A DNA stretch of 12,094 nucleotides from positions 1 through 12,094 of the forward strand of contig CADBKS010000078.1 of NCBI GenBank assembly GCA_902795255.1. Direction: 5' to 3'. Both the position numbers and the translations under genes were made by a program. This DNA comes from an uncultured Chloroflexota bacterium. GTDB lineage: Bacteria > Chloroflexota > Anaerolineae > Anaerolineales > Anaerolineaceae. Each line of letters opens with the position of its first letter. Within the stretch, counting starts at the first letter, position 1. Shown one piece after another: positions 1 to 6,245 of the stretch. The notes beneath the pieces were generated by a model. The model did no database searches. It was not told the DNA's origin and was given only the letters and a program-made list of their open reading frames with translations.

Positions 1-500
1 TCCGCGGCGATCGCGGCGTTGCCGCCGCCGTTGTAGATCTCCTCCGCCGAACACGACCGCCCGTCGCCGTAGGTGGGATCGGTCCGGTCCAGCGATAGGG
101 TGTTGATCGCCACGTTGGCCAGATGCCCTTCCGACAGATCGATCGACCGGTCGGCGAGCCCCTGCCGGACGGCGCTGGTCTCCAGCGCGCCCAGCGCAGC
201 GAACGCCCAGCAGATGCCGGTATTCAGCTGATCGCCCACCGGCGTCACAAGCCCCGCGTCAACAGAGGAATACGCTTCCGGCAGCGCGTCCGCGCGCTTT
301 TTTGCCCGTTTGACGGTCAGCTGCCCGGCGGAAGCCGGATAATCGCGCCCCGCGTCGTCGCGCAATGTGAGCCTGCGGCCGTCTTCATAATCCAAGTGAT
401 AAACAGTCAGCCCGTCCGTCTTCTCCGCCGCTGCGGCGGGCGCGCTCCACCCGGCCGCGCACAACAGGATGCACAGCCACAGCGCTGGAAGAAATGATAA
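1..500 (-). CDS. Papain-family (C1) cysteine peptidase, secreted, N-terminal fragment
   Basis: An open minus-strand frame with no start codon runs off the left edge, so only the N-terminal ~165 residues are present. It begins with a hydrophobic stretch (PALWLCILLCAAGW, then SAPAAAAE) that looks like a signal peptide and cleavage region. A pro-region-like segment follows, then TPVGDQLNTGICWAFAALGA, the hallmark of C1 peptidases. The Gln of DQ would form the oxyanion hole and the Cys of ICWAF (codon at 210-212) is the catalytic nucleophile. Further on, DLSEGHLA matches the family's conserved D-L-S-E-x-x-L segment. The His and Asn of the triad would lie beyond the window. Upstream in this frame there is no ATG, GTG or TTG before a TGA at 507-509, so the start is missing. 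GC content is far above that of the downstream genes. Family call is firm; substrate unknown. Confidence 0.82.
446..495. other. Junction between two 5'-truncated head-to-head genes
   Basis: The C1 peptidase (minus) reads as a plausible signal peptide up to about 493 but has no start codon. The FMN reductase (plus) reads in frame as GCTATALEE from about 467, which fits the glycine/threonine flavin-binding loop of its family, but has no start codon upstream either. Composition changes from roughly 70% GC on the left to roughly 53% on the right. Two genes losing their starts at the same place is best explained by a breakpoint. The part fitting both genes may be a short shared sequence of up to about 30 bases, or one of the two readings may be coincidence. 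Confidence 0.6.
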
Positions 501-1054
501 AGGTATTCACGGAGGAAGGGATCGAAACCGAACTGATCCAGGTCGGGAACAAAGCCATCCGCGGATGCATCGCCTGCAACAGCTGTAAAAAGCTCGGCAA
601 ATGTGTCTTTGATGACGCGGTCAACGAAACAGCAGCGAAATTCGCAGAAGCAGACGGACTGGTCGTTGGCAGTCCGGTTTACTACGGGTCTCCCAACGGT
701 ACGATCCTTTCTTTCATGGACAGGCTTTTCTACAGCACGGAATCCGTCATAAAACACATGAAAGTCGGGGCGGCAGTGGTGAGCTGCAGACGCGGCGGCA
801 ACAGCGCGAGTTTCGACGTTCTGAACAAATACTTCACGATCAGCAGTATGCCGGTCGCATCAGCTAACTACTGGAACCAGGTTCACGGGTTCACTGCCGA
901 AGACGTAAAAAAGGACCTGGAAGGGCTGCAGACCATGCGCAATCTGGCAAGGAACATGGCTTTCATGATCCGTGCCATTGCGAATGAAAAAGCGTCCGGC
1001 GATTTTCCGGTGCCAGAACGCGGTGCCTTCACCAGCTTCCCGGACGGGAAATAA
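494..1054 (+). CDS. Flavodoxin-fold NAD(P)H-dependent FMN reductase, 5'-truncated
   Basis: A flavoprotein of the NADPH-dependent FMN reductase / iron-sulfur-flavoprotein-like family, expected to carry FMN and reduce small acceptors in the cytoplasm; the real substrate is unknown. The sequence shows a cysteine cluster, CIACNSCKKLGKC (Cys 25, 28, 31, 37 counted from ATG 494), and SPVYYGSPNGTILSFMDR (60-77), the conserved loop contacting the flavin. Relatives normally begin with a strand and a GSP...T phosphate-binding loop some 20 residues earlier. Here that part is missing, although GCTATALEE is readable in frame before 494. ATG 494 has no convincing ribosome binding site, so it is probably an internal methionine and the gene is broken at the junction to its left. 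No promoter is visible. It is followed after 26 bases by the DUF4298 gene, suggesting co-transcription. Confidence 0.8.
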   Translation: MIKVFTEEGIETELIQVGNKAIRGCIACNSCKKLGKCVFDDAVNETAAKFAEADGLVVGSPVYYGSPNGTILSFMDRLFYSTESVIKHMKVGAAVVSCRRGGNSASFDVLNKYFTISSMPVASANYWNQVHGFTAEDVKKDLEGLQTMRNLARNMAFMIRAIANEKASGDFPVPERGAFTSFPDGK

Positions 1055-1080
1055 CGGACACCGGGACAGGGGAGACTGAA

Positions 1081-1380
1081 ATGGCAGCAGATATCGATCG
1101 GATCAAAACAATGGAAAGCTATCTGAACGAATGCACGGAAGCAGTTTCCGGGCTTTCGGAAAAATTGGATCAAATGGATGCGGTCCGGGACCACATGATC
1201 CGTCTGTTTGATTATTACGGCAGCGAAGAATGGTTCAGCGACCGCGAGTCTGAGCTTCCGGAAGGGATCCCCGCGGGTGTTCTGACGGAAGATTCCGTTT
1301 ATGACACGATCAGCGAAGTCCGGGATACAGCTATCCGGATGCTGGAACTGGCTACGGATATTCTGAAAAACCGTATCTGA
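1081..1380 (+). CDS. DUF4298 domain protein
   Basis: A 99-residue soluble, acidic, mostly helical protein with no signal or membrane segment. It matches the DUF4298 pattern: an N-terminal RI..ME..L helix, a central Y-x-x-E-E-W segment (YYGSEEW, residues 40-46), then GVLTEDSVYDTISE (about 62-75) and a closing helix. Family members are small proteins of unknown function common in Firmicutes. Start ATG 1081 is preceded by GGGGAGA at a good distance. It lies 26 bases after the FMN reductase and ends just before a strong hairpin terminator, so it is the last gene of that unit. Family membership is judged from the pattern by eye; no biochemical role can be given. Confidence 0.75.
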   Translation: MAADIDRIKTMESYLNECTEAVSGLSEKLDQMDAVRDHMIRLFDYYGSEEWFSDRESELPEGIPAGVLTEDSVYDTISEVRDTAIRMLELATDILKNRI

Positions 1381-1388
1381 ACGGCAAG

Positions 1389-1433
1389 AAAAAGAGGATG
1401 AAGGCTGTCCATATGCCTTCATCCTCTTTTTTT
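1389..1433. terminator. Bidirectional intrinsic terminator
   Basis: A perfect stem pairs AAAGAGGATGAAGGC (1391-1405) with GCCTTCATCCTCTTT (1415-1429), with a 9-base loop. A run of T follows on the plus strand, and an A-run precedes it that becomes a T-run on the minus strand. It lies between the convergent DUF4298 and azlD genes and can end both transcripts. Confidence 0.93.
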
Positions 1434-1454
1434 ACCCTGCATGCGCGGTCCGGA

Positions 1455-1781
1455 TCAGAATACGAACCGCAGAAGCAGCATGTAGCAAACCGTGCCGCCC
1501 GCAATTGAGATCAGCATCTGCCGTTTCCAGAGATGCAGCCCGGCCGTCACGGCAATGGCGATCAGCTCCGGCAGCCCGTGGGTGCCATACAGCAGGCTCA
1601 CATTGCGCAGACAGTATACGACCAGCATACCGAATACAGCGGAGGGGAGCCATTTCCCGATATAGCGGATAAAAGCAGGAATCGGACGGTTTTCAGAAAA
1701 AACCAGGAACGGAAGGAACCGTGTCAGCATCGTACCTGCGACACATAAAGCGATGGTAATGATTTGCTGCGGAACGGTCAT
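1455..1781 (-). CDS. azlD: AzlD, small subunit of branched-chain amino acid exporter
   Basis: A 108-residue hydrophobic protein with about four membrane segments. It contains [12 protein letters not shown] near the N-terminus and [20 protein letters not shown], both typical of AzlD. AzlD works with AzlC in the cytoplasmic membrane to export branched-chain amino acids or toxic analogues such as azaleucine. The start is taken at ATG 1781, not a longer upstream reading. That ATG is one base after the azlC stop (TGATATG), has AGGAAGG in front, and gives the family's usual length; the longer version would add a charged tail overlapping azlC. The tight spacing implies translational coupling. The gene ends at the bidirectional terminator. 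Confidence 0.9.
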   Translation of the reverse strand: MTVPQQIITIALCVAGTMLTRFLPFLVFSENRPIPAFIRYIGKWLPSAVFGMLVVYCLRNVSLLYGTHGLPELIAIAVTAGLHLWKRQMLISIAGGTVCYMLLLRFVF

Positions 1782-1782
1782 A

Positions 1783-2472
1783 TCAGATATCCTTCCTCTC
1801 AAGTGGTTTCTGCAGCAGCGCCAGCGCGGCAACGATGACCGCCATCGTCGGGATCATAAATGAATCCGGACCGAAAACCAGCAGGCACAGTACCGAAGCA
1901 CCAAGTCCGAGAAAAGCAGAGCTGTGATTTTTCTCCTTCAGCCACTGCTCCATGAAGATCACAACAAACATTGCCGTCATCACAAAGCTCAGGCCCTCCG
2001 TATCAAAACTGAGGAGTGAGCCGACCAGTCCTCCGATCACCGCACCGGAGACCCAGTACAACTGGTTCAGGAGCGTCACGAAAAAGTAAAACCACCCGCG
2101 GTCCACCCCTTCCGGCACTTCAGCAGTGTAATTGATCGAAAAAGATTCGTCACACATTCCGAAAATAAGGTAGAACTTCTTCCAACCCATCCCTCTGTAT
2201 TTCTCCAGCATAGAGATCCCGTAAAAAAGGTGCCGGGCCTGCACCAGCAGCGTCATCACCAGCACCTGGACCGGCGCGAAAGGACTCAGGAGCATCTCCA
2301 CGGCAATGAACTCCAGAGATCCGCCGAAGATGAGGATGCTCATACACATCGGATAGACAAAGGAAAAACCTGCCGTATTCATATAGATCCCATAAGCAAG
2401 CGCCAGGAACCAGAACCCGGCAAAAATGGGGATCGTGTAAGGAAAAGCGGCTTTCAATGCTTTCCGCCTCAT
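1783..2472 (-). CDS. azlC: AzlC, large subunit of branched-chain amino acid exporter
   Basis: A 229-residue polytopic membrane protein of the AzlC/YgaZ family, which with AzlD exports branched-chain amino acids. Family features include an N-terminal [19 protein letters not shown] segment, [13 protein letters not shown], and [20 protein letters not shown], where the A-R-H-x-x-Y-G-x-S motif is characteristic. FGMCDESF follows, then five or so further hydrophobic stretches. Start ATG 2472 has GGAGG seven bases upstream; an ATG at 2544 in the same frame lies inside the promoter and is rejected. First gene of a two-gene operon with azlD, with its own promoter close upstream. No Lrp-type regulator gene lies next to it in this window. 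Confidence 0.92.
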   Translation of the reverse strand: MRRKALKAAFPYTIPIFAGFWFLALAYGIYMNTAGFSFVYPMCMSILIFGGSLEFIAVEMLLSPFAPVQVLVMTLLVQARHLFYGISMLEKYRGMGWKKFYLIFGMCDESFSINYTAEVPEGVDRGWFYFFVTLLNQLYWVSGAVIGGLVGSLLSFDTEGLSFVMTAMFVVIFMEQWLKEKNHSSAFLGLGASVLCLLVFGPDSFMIPTMAVIVAALALLQKPLERKDI

Positions 2473-2512
2473 ATATTCCTCCGAAAATAAAAACGAGATA
2501 AGAACGCCGCTA

Positions 2513-2544
2513 ATTATATAGTATCTTTCAGAACGCCATGACAA
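2513..2544 (-). promoter_or_regulatory. Putative sigma-A promoter of azlCD
   Basis: On the minus strand TTGTCA (2539-2544) is followed after 18 bases by TATATA (2515-2520), with TATAAT also readable at 2513-2518. This lies about 40 bases before azlC and downstream of the preceding gene's terminator, so azlCD needs a promoter here. The -35 and -10 boxes are assigned by eye. Confidence 0.5.
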
Positions 2545-2571
2545 AAGGCATATAAAAACATGCAGACGGCA

Positions 2572-2601
2572 TAAAAAAAAACGCCGGAGATCTTTCCGGC
2601 G
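2572..2601 (-). terminator. Intrinsic terminator after the HMA-TauE-cupredoxin gene
   Basis: On the minus strand the stem CGCCGGA / TCCGGCG (2595-2601 with 2582-2588) is followed by a run of nine or more T (2572-2581 read in reverse). It lies 29 bases beyond the stop codon at 2630 and separates this unit from azlCD. Confidence 0.88.
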
Positions 2602-2629
2602 GACATGATATGAAACACGGGGAACCGGA

Positions 2630-3928
2630 TCAGTCCGTGACTTCGATCGTACTCCGGATCATCCCCATCCAGCAGCTGTACGGGATCACCCCGGCGGTCT
2701 CCGGTGTAAAACGGATGAGATTCTCTCCCTCATGCAGTTTCACATCCAGGCCCAGGGCTGGAACAATGATCTCCCCGTTGCATCCGGTCAGCTTGCCCTC
2801 CGGTACGACCAGGGTCCATTCGACCGGGATCCCTTTTTTCACCGAAAAAGCCGGATAGGATCCGTAATCGATCTCATTGCGGAGAACCTGGACACGCGCT
2901 TCGACCGTACTGACCGATACGGTCCGCGTCCCGGTCTGAAAAAACGGGATCCCGGAAAGGGAAAGCCCGTTCATGATCATGCTGAGCCCCATCACGAAGA
3001 TCAGGACCGCCGAGACCGTCTGCATCGTCTGCCGGTGCCTGCGGCCAAGCTTCCCTGCAGCAAAGCCGAAACCAAACATCAGCGGTACCGTCCCCAGGCT
3101 GAAGAAGAACATCGATGCCGCACCTGTAAGAACGCTCCCCGTTGAAAGGGCATAAAGCTGCATGGACTGCAGCGGACCGCAGGGCATCAGCCCGTTCAGA
3201 AGGCCGATCACAAAAGAAGACCTGTTCCCGGAAGCAGCCCCCGCACCGGTCCGTATCCGGACCGGCAGGGAGATTCGGACTTTTCGGAACCATTTTCCCA
3301 GGCCCAGCATCCTGAGAGCCATAATGAGCATAAAAACTCCGGCAGCAGTCGGGATCAGACCTTTCAGCAGGCCGGTCAGCTGCAGTGTCATCCCGATCCC
3401 GCCGCACAGTGCACCGGTCAATGTATAGGAAACCACCCGTCCGGCATTGTAAAACAGATTGGCCGCACCCGGAGCACCTGTCCGGCTCTGTGCGGAAGAC
3501 GCGGACTGCATCAGGTTGATGCCACCGCACATGGCAATGCAGTGCACACTTGTTAGCGCTCCGATCATGAAAAGCATGCCGAGACTTACACCAGATCCGG
3601 CTGTCGGGAACACGCTGAACACCCGCGTCCATCCCATATGCGAAGCGATCACATAAATTGCCAGGATGATCAGGAGGACTGCCCCTGCGCGGGGACCGGA
3701 TCCTTTTTCGGCCGCTTCATAGCCGGCAGCCTCTACGGCACCGCGTATTTTCCGGAGTGAGATCACACCGGGATCATATTCGACTTCCGCGTTTCCTTCC
3801 GCCAGACTCGCACGGGCAGAAACCACACCGTCCAGCGCGTTCAGGGCAGCATTGACCTTTTCTTCGCAGTGGGAACAGAACATCCCGCGAATACGGATCG
3901 TTTCTTTTCTTGTGCGTTCGGCTTTCAA
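2630..3928 (-). CDS. HMA - TauE/SafE - cupredoxin fusion membrane protein
   Basis: A 432-residue protein in three parts. Residues 8-72 form a heavy-metal-associated domain with the metal site GMFCSHC (Cys 18, Cys 21). Residues about 83-325 form a polytopic TauE/SafE (DsbD_2-like) membrane domain with VHCIAMCGG (Cys 130, Cys 134) and NGLMPCGP (Cys 250), the conserved cysteine positions of that family. Residues about 335-432 form a cupredoxin-like domain with TGCNG (Cys 383) and PYSCWMGM (Cys 419, Met 421, Met 423), likely copper ligands outside the membrane. Together they suggest handling or export of copper or another soft metal; the transported ion is inferred. The start is TTG 3926-3928, overlapping the TGA of the preceding gene (TTGA), with AGGGTGG upstream; no better start was found. 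The overlap means translational coupling. Related fusions occur in Clostridia, but the exact role is not established. Confidence 0.88.
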   Translation of the reverse strand: MKAERTRKETIRIRGMFCSHCEEKVNAALNALDGVVSARASLAEGNAEVEYDPGVISLRKIRGAVEAAGYEAAEKGSGPRAGAVLLIILAIYVIASHMGWTRVFSVFPTAGSGVSLGMLFMIGALTSVHCIAMCGGINLMQSASSAQSRTGAPGAANLFYNAGRVVSYTLTGALCGGIGMTLQLTGLLKGLIPTAAGVFMLIMALRMLGLGKWFRKVRISLPVRIRTGAGAASGNRSSFVIGLLNGLMPCGPLQSMQLYALSTGSVLTGAASMFFFSLGTVPLMFGFGFAAGKLGRRHRQTMQTVSAVLIFVMGLSMIMNGLSLSGIPFFQTGTRTVSVSTVEARVQVLRNEIDYGSYPAFSVKKGIPVEWTLVVPEGKLTGCNGEIIVPALGLDVKLHEGENLIRFTPETAGVIPYSCWMGMIRSTIEVTD

Positions 3929-4509
3929 TGCTCAGCCACCCTGCTGAACAAAGGTTCATACTGACCCAGCAGATCCGTATCCACAAGGAGCCCGTCCCCG
4001 GTTTCCGTTAGGACCGCGGCATCGATCATGATCGGGTGGCACCCGCCGCCCGGTGTATCCAGGACACTCAGCGGGAAAGTCTGCCCGCAGTTATTGCAGC
4101 GCAGCAGATCACCCACCTGAGTGTAGTAAGCCATCGGGGAACCATTGCAGGACTGACAGGTACCCAGGGCAGCCTTCACTTTTCCGTCATCCCCAAGTCT
4201 GGCCAGAAGCTCGATCCTGCTTCCGGAAACAGGACGGATGAAGGATACCTGATCCGTCCGGAGTGAATCGGTGCTAATCAGAAAAGCTTCAGCGGACTGT
4301 GACGGAGCAGCTTCGGACGGAATTGCCGCATCATCAGTTTTTTCATTTTCTTCAATAACAGGCACCGGGATTTCAGTCGAAACCGGTTCCGCAGCAGATG
4401 CTCCTGCCGGAGCCTCTGCTTTCGGGGTCGTTTTGATCCCCGGCGCAAGGATCACCACTGCGGCGATCAACACCACGGCAAATGCGGCAGCCACGATCAG
4501 TTTTTTCAT
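3925..4509 (-). CDS. DUF2318 cysteine-rich, membrane-anchored protein
   Basis: A 194-residue protein. Residues 4-24 are a hydrophobic signal or anchor segment after MKK; residues 25-75 are an Ala/Pro/Glu-rich linker with low complexity. From about 76 comes a DUF2318-type domain with GTCQSCNG (Cys 118, 121), LRCNNCGQTF (Cys 138, 141) and GGGCHP (Cys 157). That spacing of two CxxC pairs and a GGC-x-P motif is the family signature and suggests a bound metal or redox centre outside the cell. DUF2318 proteins are known partners of membrane metal-transport systems; the metal here is not shown. Start ATG 4509 has AAAGGAG some distance upstream. Its stop overlaps the start of the HMA-TauE-cupredoxin gene, so the two products are probably made together and act together. 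Confidence 0.82.
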   Translation of the reverse strand: MKKLIVAAAFAVVLIAAVVILAPGIKTTPKAEAPAGASAAEPVSTEIPVPVIEENEKTDDAAIPSEAAPSQSAEAFLISTDSLRTDQVSFIRPVSGSRIELLARLGDDGKVKAALGTCQSCNGSPMAYYTQVGDLLRCNNCGQTFPLSVLDTPGGGCHPIMIDAAVLTETGDGLLVDTDLLGQYEPLFSRVAEH

Positions 4510-4561
4510 TTATCTGCCTTACTCCTTTATATCAAAATCTTTTCAATACGAAAACCGGGCA

Positions 4562-4598
4562 GACAGGGACCATCCCGCAACATCGGATGGTCCCTGTC
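4562..4598 (-). terminator. Stem-loop downstream of metY, possible weak terminator
   Basis: A perfect 14-base inverted repeat, GACAGGGACCATCC (4562-4575) and GGATGGTCCCTGTC (4585-4598), encloses a 9-base loop. On the minus strand only four T follow, seven bases after the stem, so it is a poor intrinsic terminator. It may act as a processing or stability element allowing partial read-through from metY into the DUF2318 gene, before which no clear promoter was seen. Confidence 0.6.
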
Positions 4599-4617
4599 CC
4601 CCGCAACGATCAGCCCC

Positions 4618-5901
4618 TTATTTCAGCGCCGCGAAGCCGTTCTCCAGATCCGCAAGGATGTCGTCAATATGCTCGGTCCCGATGGAAAGACGGATCGTAT
4701 TGGGTTTGATCCCCTGATCCAGCAATTCAGCCTCTGTCAGCTGGGAATGGGTCGTGGAAGCCGGATGGATCACCAAGCTCTTGACATCCGCCACGTTGGC
4801 AAGCAGTGAAAAAATCTGCAGATTGTCAATAAACTTCCAGGCCTCAGCCTGTCCGCCTTTGATCTCAAAAGTGAAGATCGAAGCTCCGCCGTTCGGGAAG
4901 TACTTCTCATACAGTGCATGATCCGGATGATCCGGGAGTGACGGATGGTTGACCTTTTCCACCAGCGGATGACTGTTCAGGTATTCAACGACCTTCTTTG
5001 TATTTTCCGCATGGCGCTCCAACCGCAAAGAAAGCGTCTCGACGCCCTGCAGCAGAAGAAACGCATTGAACGGAGAGATCGCCGCACCGGTATCACGCAG
5101 CAGGATTGCACGCACATAAGTCACAAAAGCAGCCGGGCCGACCGCATCATAAAACGAGATCCCGTGATAGCTGGGATTCGGTTCGGCGATATTCGGGTAC
5201 TTTCCGCTCTTCTTCCAGTCGAATTTTCCGGATTCAATGATCACACCGCCGAGCGTTGTCCCGTGCCCGCCGATGAACTTTGTGGCAGAGTGTACGACCA
5301 CATCCGCGCCATGTTCAAAAGGACGGATCAGATACGGGGTGCCAAAAGTGTTGTCGATCACCAGCGGAAGGCCATGCCGGTGGGCGATCTCCGCGATGGC
5401 GTCAATATCCGGAATATCACTGTTCGGATTGCCGAGCGTTTCAAGATAGACAGCGCGGGTGTTTTCCTGAATGGCATTTTCCAGCTCGGCCAGGTCATGC
5501 GCATCAACAAAAGTCGTGCTGATCCCGAACTGAGGAAGGGTATGCTCCATCAGGTTATAGCTGCCGCCGTAGATCGTCTTCTGCGCAACGATATGCCCGC
5601 CGTTTGCCGCCAGCGCCTGAAGGGTATAGGTGATCGCCGCGGCACCGGAAGCAAGTGCCAGCGCAGCACTGCCACCCTCAAGAGCGGCCAGACGTTTTTC
5701 CAGTACGTCCTGCGTAGAATTGGTCAAACGGCCGTAAATATTTCCGGGGTCTGCCAGACCGAAACGGTCTGAAGCATGCTGACAATTTCTGAAAACATAA
5801 GAAGTTGTCTGGTAAATAGGTACGGCACGGGCATCTGTCGCCGGATCGGCCTGTTCCTGACCGACATGCAGCTGCAAAGTTTCAAATTTATAATTGCTCA
5901 T
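4618..5901 (-). CDS. metY: O-acetylhomoserine sulfhydrylase (aminocarboxypropyltransferase)
   Basis: A 427-residue PLP enzyme of the Cys/Met metabolism family. It converts O-acetyl-L-homoserine plus sulfide to homocysteine in the cytoplasm, a direct-sulfhydrylation route to methionine. The start FETLQLHVGQEQADPATDAR, then VPIYQTTSYVF and YGRLTNSTQDVLEKRLAALE, are typical of MetY rather than MetB/MetC. The PLP lysine is Lys 208 in HSATKFIGGHGT, and the long insert after it (ESGKFDWKKSGKYPN) is also MetY-like. VIDNTFGTPYL carries the aspartate that contacts the PLP ring nitrogen. Length is normal for the family. Start ATG 5901 has AAGAGG seven bases upstream. The gene is preceded by a terminator and a Met/Cys-rich leader ORF, and diverges from an Rrf2 regulator; both suggest regulation by sulfur amino acid supply. 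Confidence 0.96.
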   Translation of the reverse strand: MSNYKFETLQLHVGQEQADPATDARAVPIYQTTSYVFRNCQHASDRFGLADPGNIYGRLTNSTQDVLEKRLAALEGGSAALALASGAAAITYTLQALAANGGHIVAQKTIYGGSYNLMEHTLPQFGISTTFVDAHDLAELENAIQENTRAVYLETLGNPNSDIPDIDAIAEIAHRHGLPLVIDNTFGTPYLIRPFEHGADVVVHSATKFIGGHGTTLGGVIIESGKFDWKKSGKYPNIAEPNPSYHGISFYDAVGPAAFVTYVRAILLRDTGAAISPFNAFLLLQGVETLSLRLERHAENTKKVVEYLNSHPLVEKVNHPSLPDHPDHALYEKYFPNGGASIFTFEIKGGQAEAWKFIDNLQIFSLLANVADVKSLVIHPASTTHSQLTEAELLDQGIKPNTIRLSIGTEHIDDILADLENGFAALK

Positions 5902-5943
5902 TTTTACCTCTTATTCAATAATGATCCGTAATATTATTCCGAT

Positions 5944-5972
5944 AAAGAAAAGCCCGGGATCGGAACCCGGGC
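5944..5972 (-). terminator. Intrinsic terminator / attenuator in the metY leader
   Basis: On the minus strand GCCCGGG (5966-5972) pairs perfectly with CCCGGGC (5952-5958) around a 7-base loop and is followed by TTTTCTTT. It lies between the 41-codon leader ORF and metY, 42 bases before the metY start. Because the only clear promoter is upstream of the leader ORF, metY expression should need read-through of this structure. Confidence 0.9.
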
Positions 5973-5995
5973 AGAAATACACGACGGTTCCTGAT

Positions 5996-6121
5996 CTATC
6001 TGCGCTCCGGGGAGCGCATGCTCATCCGGCCGCACATCATTTCCATATCAAAAATCTTTTCCCATGCATATACGCGGGAACCGGAAACGGAAACTGTTTC
6101 AATAACGGATTTTGAATTCAT
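5996..6121 (-). CDS. Putative Met/Cys-sensing leader peptide of metY (41 aa)
   Basis: A 41-codon ORF from ATG 6121 to TAG 5996-5998. Residues 26-35 read M-E-M-M-C-G-R-M-S-M, that is five Met and one Cys in ten codons, just before the end; the last five are R-S-P-E-R and a final R. The first 25 residues are an ordinary mix rich in Ser and Val. The putative transcription start is only about 27 bases upstream of the ATG, and an intrinsic terminator starts 24 bases beyond the stop, followed by metY. This is the arrangement of an attenuation leader in which slow decoding of AUG/UGC codons would favour read-through. The ribosome binding site (GTGAG region) is weak. It could instead be a small metal-binding peptide. 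I do not recognise a named family. The ORF is seen; the function is inferred. Confidence 0.6.
   Translation of the reverse strand: MNSKSVIETVSVSGSRVYAWEKIFDMEMMCGRMSMRSPERR
6001..6018 (-). promoter_or_regulatory. Hairpin at the end of the leader ORF (candidate pause hairpin)
   Basis: On the minus strand TGCGCTC and GAGCGCA form a perfect 7-base-pair stem with a CCCG loop. The stem begins inside the last Met codon of the leader ORF (ATG at 6017-6019), so a ribosome held on that Met cluster would cover its 5' arm. Its CCCCGG segment could pair over about five bases with the CCGGG of the downstream terminator arm, a possible but short anti-terminator. Confidence 0.5.
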
Positions 6122-6151
6122 AACGATCACTCACTTTAAATTGATGTACTA

Positions 6152-6186
6152 ATATTGATAACTCCATTTGCCTACTATGTCAATAT
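6152..6186. promoter_or_regulatory. Inverted repeat overlapping the metY promoter, possible operator
   Basis: ATATTGA (6152-6158) and TCAATAT (6180-6186) are exact inverted copies separated by 21 bases. One covers the -10 and the other the -35 of the metY-direction promoter. The place suits binding by the divergently encoded Rrf2 regulator, but the site does not match a consensus I can name, and AT-rich repeats of this length can arise by chance. Confidence 0.35.
6155..6183 (-). promoter_or_regulatory. Promoter of the leader ORF and metY
   Basis: On the minus strand a consensus TTGACA (6178-6183) is followed after 17 bases by TATCAA (6155-6160). The predicted transcript would start near 6148, about 27 bases before the leader ORF. 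It faces away from the promoter of the Rrf2 gene. Confidence 0.65.
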
Positions 6187-6198
6187 GTATTTGAATTT

Positions 6199-6227
6199 TT
6201 GTTATTTTTTCATTTAGAAACTATAAT
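6199..6227 (+). promoter_or_regulatory. Promoter of the Rrf2 regulator gene
   Basis: TTGTTA (6199-6204) is followed after 17 bases by a perfect TATAAT (6222-6227), 19 bases before the start codon. The stretch between this and the divergent promoter is very AT-rich. Confidence 0.7.
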
Positions 6228-6245
6228 TAAAACAAAGAGGGAAAA

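Noticed and set aside
25..60. Short GC-rich repeats resembling a microsatellite near the left edge (GCCGCCGCCG)
   Set aside because: These are Gly/Ala codons of the C1 peptidase frame (GGGNAA), normal in a high-GC gene.
123..497. A 124-codon plus-strand open frame over the C1 peptidase fragment
   Set aside because: The minus strand carries the catalytic ICWAF motif and signal peptide; the plus reading is Arg/Pro-rich shadow.
883..1422. A 179-codon minus-strand open frame opposite the FMN reductase and DUF4298 genes
   Set aside because: It starts inside the terminator hairpin and is antisense to two recognisable genes.
2874..3632. A 252-codon minus-strand frame inside the HMA-TauE-cupredoxin gene
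   Set aside because: Same strand, different frame; low-complexity Arg/Asp/Cys-rich translation without membrane pattern, while the main frame has clear domains.
4945..5772. A 275-codon plus-strand open frame opposite metY
   Set aside because: It is the mirror of a strongly conserved PLP enzyme; the Arg/Gln-rich composition is what antisense reading of such genes gives.
5902..6150. SAM riboswitch or T-box upstream of metY
   Set aside because: I found no T-box sequence and no multi-helix SAM riboswitch core; the leader is mostly occupied by the small ORF and two simple hairpins. A covariance-model search would settle this.
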